Below, one piece after another: positions 6,942 to 8,842 of a DNA stretch of 8,842 nucleotides. Positions within the stretch are counted from its first letter, which is position 1. Each line of letters opens with the position of its first letter. Source of the DNA: Pseudomonadota bacterium (GTDB taxonomy: Bacteria; Pseudomonadota; Gammaproteobacteria; JAKAQQ01); the NCBI GenBank assembly GCA_021852325.1, contig JAJZNM010000068.1, forward strand, positions 1-8,842, in the 5' to 3' direction. The notes beneath the pieces were generated by a model that searched no databases, was not told the origin of the DNA, and saw only the letters and a program-made list of their open reading frames with translations. A program made the position numbers and the translations under genes.

Positions 6942-7349
6942 ACTGCTTGCTCGGCATCAGGAAATAGAGACGGGTTCCTTCGCATCCGTTCGGAAACTTT
7001 GGGTACTCCCGACTGAAGCTGGAGAATGACCTGCGTCAAGGGCCAATCGGGTTCCGGATCCAGAGGCGTAGCGGGTTGTGGAAGGATGATCTTGCCCGAG
7101 TGTCGTGGACACCTTGATTTCCAGAGCCTGTGGTTCCCACACATGGTTGGCTCATGTACACCCAGATCGAAGTGATGGCGCCCGGAATTTGAGTTTCATG
7201 AAGGTCAGCAACCGGAAGTTGCGGGAGCAGCTCCTGAACCCGTCCGTCGTTGATCCGCCGAGGCCAAAGTGGTCGTGGACGGTCGACCCGGAAGCCCCTA
7301 AAACGGCTATCCGGTCCTCCACCCGTAGCCGGAGGCCCCGCTCCCGACC

Positions 7350-7355
7350 TATAAT
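7350..7355 (+). promoter_or_regulatory. Perfect -10 hexamer, likely promoter of the tRNA-Pro/tRNA-Arg pair
   Basis: TATAAT followed by GCTCCTGAGC, about 130 bases before tRNA-Pro. No good -35 is present 16-18 bases upstream. The G/C-rich start of the discriminator (GCTCC) resembles stable-RNA promoters under stringent control in other bacteria; that control is inference only. Confidence 0.4.
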
Positions 7356-7486
7356 GCTCCTGAGCTCGAGGCCTTGAGAGGTTGTGAACCCGGCTGCTCG
7401 AGTGCGTGCCTTTCCGATCGAGGCCTTCTGGATTCCGCGAGGTGCCCGCTGGAACGCGAGTGATCTTCAGGTTCGGGTCAAGACTT

Positions 7487-7563
7487 CGGGGTATAGCGCA
7501 GTCTGGTAGCGCGCCTGCTTTGGGAGCAGGAAGTCGGGGGTTCGAATCCCTCTACCCCGACCA
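7487..7563 (+). tRNA. tRNA-Pro (anticodon TGG)
   Basis: A complete cloverleaf of 77 bases including an encoded CCA. The acceptor stem CGGGGTA (7487-7493) pairs with TACCCCG (7553-7559); the discriminator is A at 7560 and CCA follows at 7561-7563. The anticodon stem CCTGC/GCAGG (7514-7518 and 7526-7530) encloses the loop TTTGGGA with anticodon TGG at 7521-7523. The T arm has GGTTCGAATCC. The C1-G72 pair is characteristic of bacterial tRNA-Pro. It is the first of four tRNA genes and lies 13 bases before tRNA-Arg. Confidence 0.97.
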
Positions 7564-7576
7564 ATCCCGCAAACAT

Positions 7577-7650
7577 GCGCCTGTAGCTCAAGCGGATAGA
7601 GCACCGGCCTTCTAAGCCGGCGGTTGCAGGTTCGAGTCCTGCCAGGCGCG
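7577..7650 (+). tRNA. tRNA-Arg (anticodon TCT), CCA not encoded
   Basis: Acceptor stem GCGCCTG (7577-7583) pairs with CAGGCGC (7643-7649); the discriminator is G at 7650, as in E. coli tRNA-Arg. The anticodon stem CCGGC/GCCGG (7604-7608, 7616-7620) encloses CTTCTAA with TCT at 7611-7613, reading AGA and probably AGG. The T arm GCAGG/CCTGC is perfect. After the discriminator comes CAC instead of CCA, so the mature end must be added by tRNA nucleotidyltransferase, unlike the other three tRNA genes here. Probably co-transcribed with tRNA-Pro. Confidence 0.96.
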
Positions 7651-7655
7651 CACTT

Positions 7656-7694
7656 GTCAGAAGCCCGGCATCTTCGGGTAGGTGCTGACCTTTA
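7656..7694 (+). terminator. Possible terminator after tRNA-Arg
   Basis: Imperfect hairpin with outer arms GTCAG (7656-7660) and CTGAC (7685-7689) and inner arms CCCG (7664-7667) and CGGG (7675-7678), separated by internal loops, followed by CTTTA. It lies 5 bases after the tRNA. The T-run is short and the stem interrupted, so this is a weak candidate; it could simply aid 3' processing or be chance. Confidence 0.3.
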
Positions 7695-7767
7695 TGGCAG
7701 CCATAAGCCGTGAACTCAGGCAACCGGGACTGGAGAAGCAGGGTCGAATGCGGGGGGTTGCCAGCGT

Positions 7768-7807
7768 GGGGCAGCCCGGCCGTCCGCTCCCCGGGTGATG
7801 CTGCCCC
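7768..7807 (+). repeat. Strong GC-rich inverted repeat between tRNA-Arg and tRNA-His
   Basis: GGGGCAGC (7768-7775) and GCTGCCCC (7800-7807) are perfect 8-base arms; inside them CCCGG (from 7775) and CCGGG (7791-7795) can pair further, leaving an asymmetric TGAT. The right arm is followed at once by TTCGGGG, so the last C residues can instead close a C(UUCG)G tetraloop with bases 7812-7814. No T-run follows, so it is not a classical intrinsic terminator. Confidence 0.6.
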
Positions 7808-7885
7808 TTCGGGGATTCTGGTGCACGTCTTGGGATACGAGCCTGGTGAGGTTCAGAATCGTACGGGCTGTTCTCAAGGATGCGG

Positions 7886-7891
7886 TAAAAT
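7886..7891 (+). promoter_or_regulatory. Candidate -10 hexamer for tRNA-His
   Basis: TAAAAT (5 of 6 to the consensus) lies about 40 bases before tRNA-His, with GGTGCC downstream. No good -35 is seen at the usual distance. Supported mainly by position and by similar hexamers before the other tRNA genes. Confidence 0.35.
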
Positions 7892-7929
7892 GGTGCCTAG
7901 AACCGGGTTTTGGGCTCGGGCATGAAAAT

Positions 7930-8007
7930 GGTGGACGTAGCTCAGCAGGTTAGAGTCCCGGATTGTGGATCCGGTTGTCGTGGGTTCAAATCCCACCGTC
8001 CACCCCA
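7930..8007 (+). tRNA. tRNA-His (anticodon GTG)
   Basis: The gene encodes the extra 5' G at 7930 (G-1), opposite C at 8004, the identity pair of bacterial tRNA-His. Acceptor GTGGACG (7931-7937) pairs with CGTCCAC (7997-8003), and CCA is encoded at 8005-8007. The anticodon stem CCGGA/TCCGG (7958-7962, 7970-7974) encloses TTGTGGA with GTG at 7965-7967. The D stem GCTC/GAGT contains one G-T pair and the D loop is one base longer than in E. coli. The T loop is TTCAAAT. Confidence 0.97.
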
Positions 8008-8100
8008 TAACTTCCGCGCACTGCCACTCGTTCCGGCCTGTCTGATCGAGTCGCGCCGTTCGGGATGAGCTGCGGATGTACCGAAATCTTGGAGGTTCGA

Positions 8101-8106
8101 TAAAAT
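8101..8106 (+). promoter_or_regulatory. Candidate -10 hexamer for tRNA-Lys
   Basis: TAAAAT lies about 75 bases before tRNA-Lys, after the end of tRNA-His. No recognisable -35 is present. Its reading as a promoter rests on position and on the recurrence of such hexamers ahead of each tRNA unit. Confidence 0.3.
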
Positions 8107-8179
8107 TGCGAGCTGCCAAGGAAGACTCTGGCATTTGATGTGGGTGAGGGTGCGGGTGAAGCGTTTACAGGATGAAGCG

Positions 8180-8256
<77 letters not shown>

Positions 8257-8507
8257 ATAAAAACAAACTATGCTGCTCCCAGAGGTAGCCGGCGCCTACG
8301 CAGCGACCGCTCAGTCGTCTCAGATCATGCCTGCTACCAGCAGGCCATGCCCTCGATTGCCTACATCCGTTCTCGGTGAAAATCTTATTTGTCGTTAGAT
8401 TCACGGGCTGACGTCGCAACTGCGCTGGTTTGCTACATGCCATGCATCATGATGTGTTGTGTCCAGGGAGTCGAATGCGCGCAGTCTTAAAATGCTCTTG
8501 AACCCAC
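8257..8507. other. Intergenic region between tRNA-Lys and the methyltransferase
   Basis: About 250 bases with no supported gene. It holds a perfect seven-pair hairpin with loop ACC (GCCTGCT 8329-8335, AGCAGGC 8339-8345) but no T-run after it on either strand, and a TAAAAT at 8488-8493 on the plus strand whose downstream bases resemble those after the -10 at 7350. No terminator for tRNA-Lys is evident. Confidence 0.5.
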
Positions 8508-8842
8508 TCATTCTTCACGCCGCCAGGCGACTGCGGTGATCGCCTCGGCTTCAGCCGGATCCCGTATCGCGGCCCGATCAGCCTGCTTTGCCGCATATTG
8601 GGCTTCACGTGTGAGCCGGGGTTTGCGAAGAAGCCGGATATTGATTCCTTGGCGGATCGCGAGGCTATGCCGATACATTTCCCAGGCTTCGAGGGGAGAA
8701 GGCAGGAGACGGAGATCCGCGAATCCTGTCAAGTGGAGCGCCTCGAGCAGGGAATCGGGCGTGAAGAGCGCGAGATGCCGGGGTGGTTCCAGGCCGCGCC
8801 AGTCACGCCCCCAAAAAGCATGCCCAGGACCTAAAAGATTCG
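8508..8842 (-). CDS. Class I SAM-dependent methyltransferase, C-terminal part
   Basis: The minus-strand frame is open from the window end to a TGA at 8510-8508, so about 110 C-terminal residues are seen and the start lies beyond the right edge. The visible N-terminal part reads NLLGPGHAFWGRDWRGLEPP followed by RHLALFTPDSL and LTGF. That is the pattern of the region after motif III in many small-molecule class I methyltransferases (Methyltransf_11/23-like), where 'W ... EPPRHL.LFT..SL...L...GF' is common. The SAM-binding GxGxG motif is not in the window. The last 75 residues are charged and probably helical (RQGINIRLLRKPRLTREAQY ...) and match nothing I know. Such enzymes often act in cell-surface polysaccharide or lipid modification, but no neighbour here indicates a substrate. 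A TTG at 8732 is not the true start, since the homologous region continues upstream of it. Confidence 0.72.
   Translation of the reverse strand, partial: NLLGPGHAFWGRDWRGLEPPRHLALFTPDSLLEALHLTGFADLRLLPSPLEAWEMYRHSLAIRQGINIRLLRKPRLTREAQYAAKQADRAAIRDPAEAEAITAVAWRREE

Larger units (their letters stand above)
6794..7349. other. Long intergenic region upstream of folD without a supported gene
   Basis: About 560 bases between the folD start and the first candidate tRNA promoter. Open frames exist on both strands (for example minus 7144-6794 in frame with folD, and plus 7105-7377), but their translations have no recognisable motif, no hydrophobic pattern and a composition unlike the neighbouring genes. 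Apart from the folD leader and the weak promoter above I see no tRNA, riboswitch consensus, terminator with a T-run or insertion-sequence end. A small imperfect hairpin (CCTCC 7316-7320 with GGAGG 7331-7335) lies just before the -10 at 7350. The sequence could hold an unannotated small RNA or a decayed gene; nothing seen proves either. Confidence 0.5.

Noticed and set aside
6794..7144. A 117-codon in-frame open extension upstream of the folD start.
   Set aside because: The normal FolD start has a good Shine-Dalgarno and gives exact family numbering of catalytic residues; the extension shows no recognisable motif.
7105..7377. A 90-codon plus-strand open frame between folD and tRNA-Pro.
   Set aside because: No motif and an Arg/Ser/Pro-rich composition typical of frame-shifted GC-rich DNA; it also runs over the perfect -10 at 7350.
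8329..8345. Seven-pair hairpin after tRNA-Lys considered as its terminator.
   Set aside because: It lies over 70 bases after the tRNA and has no T-run on either strand; recorded only as a structure in the intergenic region.

Overview
The window is a GC-rich chromosomal segment of housekeeping genes from a proteobacterium, most probably a gammaproteobacterium or close relative. Three things point there: the dedD-like/cvpA/purF order (the E. coli order), an LpxH-type lipid A enzyme (an LPS-bearing outer membrane), and an lpxH / glutamyl-type synthetase / cysS / folD / tRNA order. That last order resembles, from memory, the Pseudomonas lpxH-ppiB-glnS-cysS-folD-tRNA region. I cannot name a genus.

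Layout. Positions 1-270 hold the C-terminal SPOR domain of a DedD-like cell-division protein whose start lies outside the window. It is followed on the same strand by cvpA (319-795, membrane protein) and purF (798-2306, first committed step of purine synthesis). lpxH (3042-2314, minus strand) runs into purF with only 7 bases between the stops. gltX (3118-4539) diverges from lpxH, and cysS (4536-5933) overlaps its end by 4 bases, so the two aminoacyl-tRNA synthetases look like a translationally coupled pair. folD (6793-5927, minus strand) converges on cysS and the two coding regions overlap by 7 bases.

The right part is mostly non-coding. About 690 bases upstream of folD contain no gene I can support. 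Then four tRNA genes lie on the plus strand: Pro(TGG), Arg(TCT), His(GTG) and Lys(CTT). Pro and Arg are 13 bases apart; His and Lys stand alone, each with its own -10-like hexamer upstream. The right edge holds the C-terminal part of a class I SAM-dependent methyltransferase on the minus strand, cut by the window end.

Together the genes serve basic metabolism and translation: purine and one-carbon folate supply (purF, folD), charging of tRNA-Glu/Gln and tRNA-Cys (gltX, cysS), lipid A synthesis (lpxH) and division (SPOR protein). I see no mobile element, CRISPR array, phage gene, defence system or biosynthetic cluster, and I do not think the window holds an undescribed multi-gene system. The points most worth a second look are small. 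The GltX sits where Pseudomonas has glnS and has Ala in place of the Ser that HipA phosphorylates in E. coli. The tRNA-Arg gene lacks its encoded CCA apparently by one base, and a strong GC-rich inverted repeat lies between the Arg and His tRNA genes.
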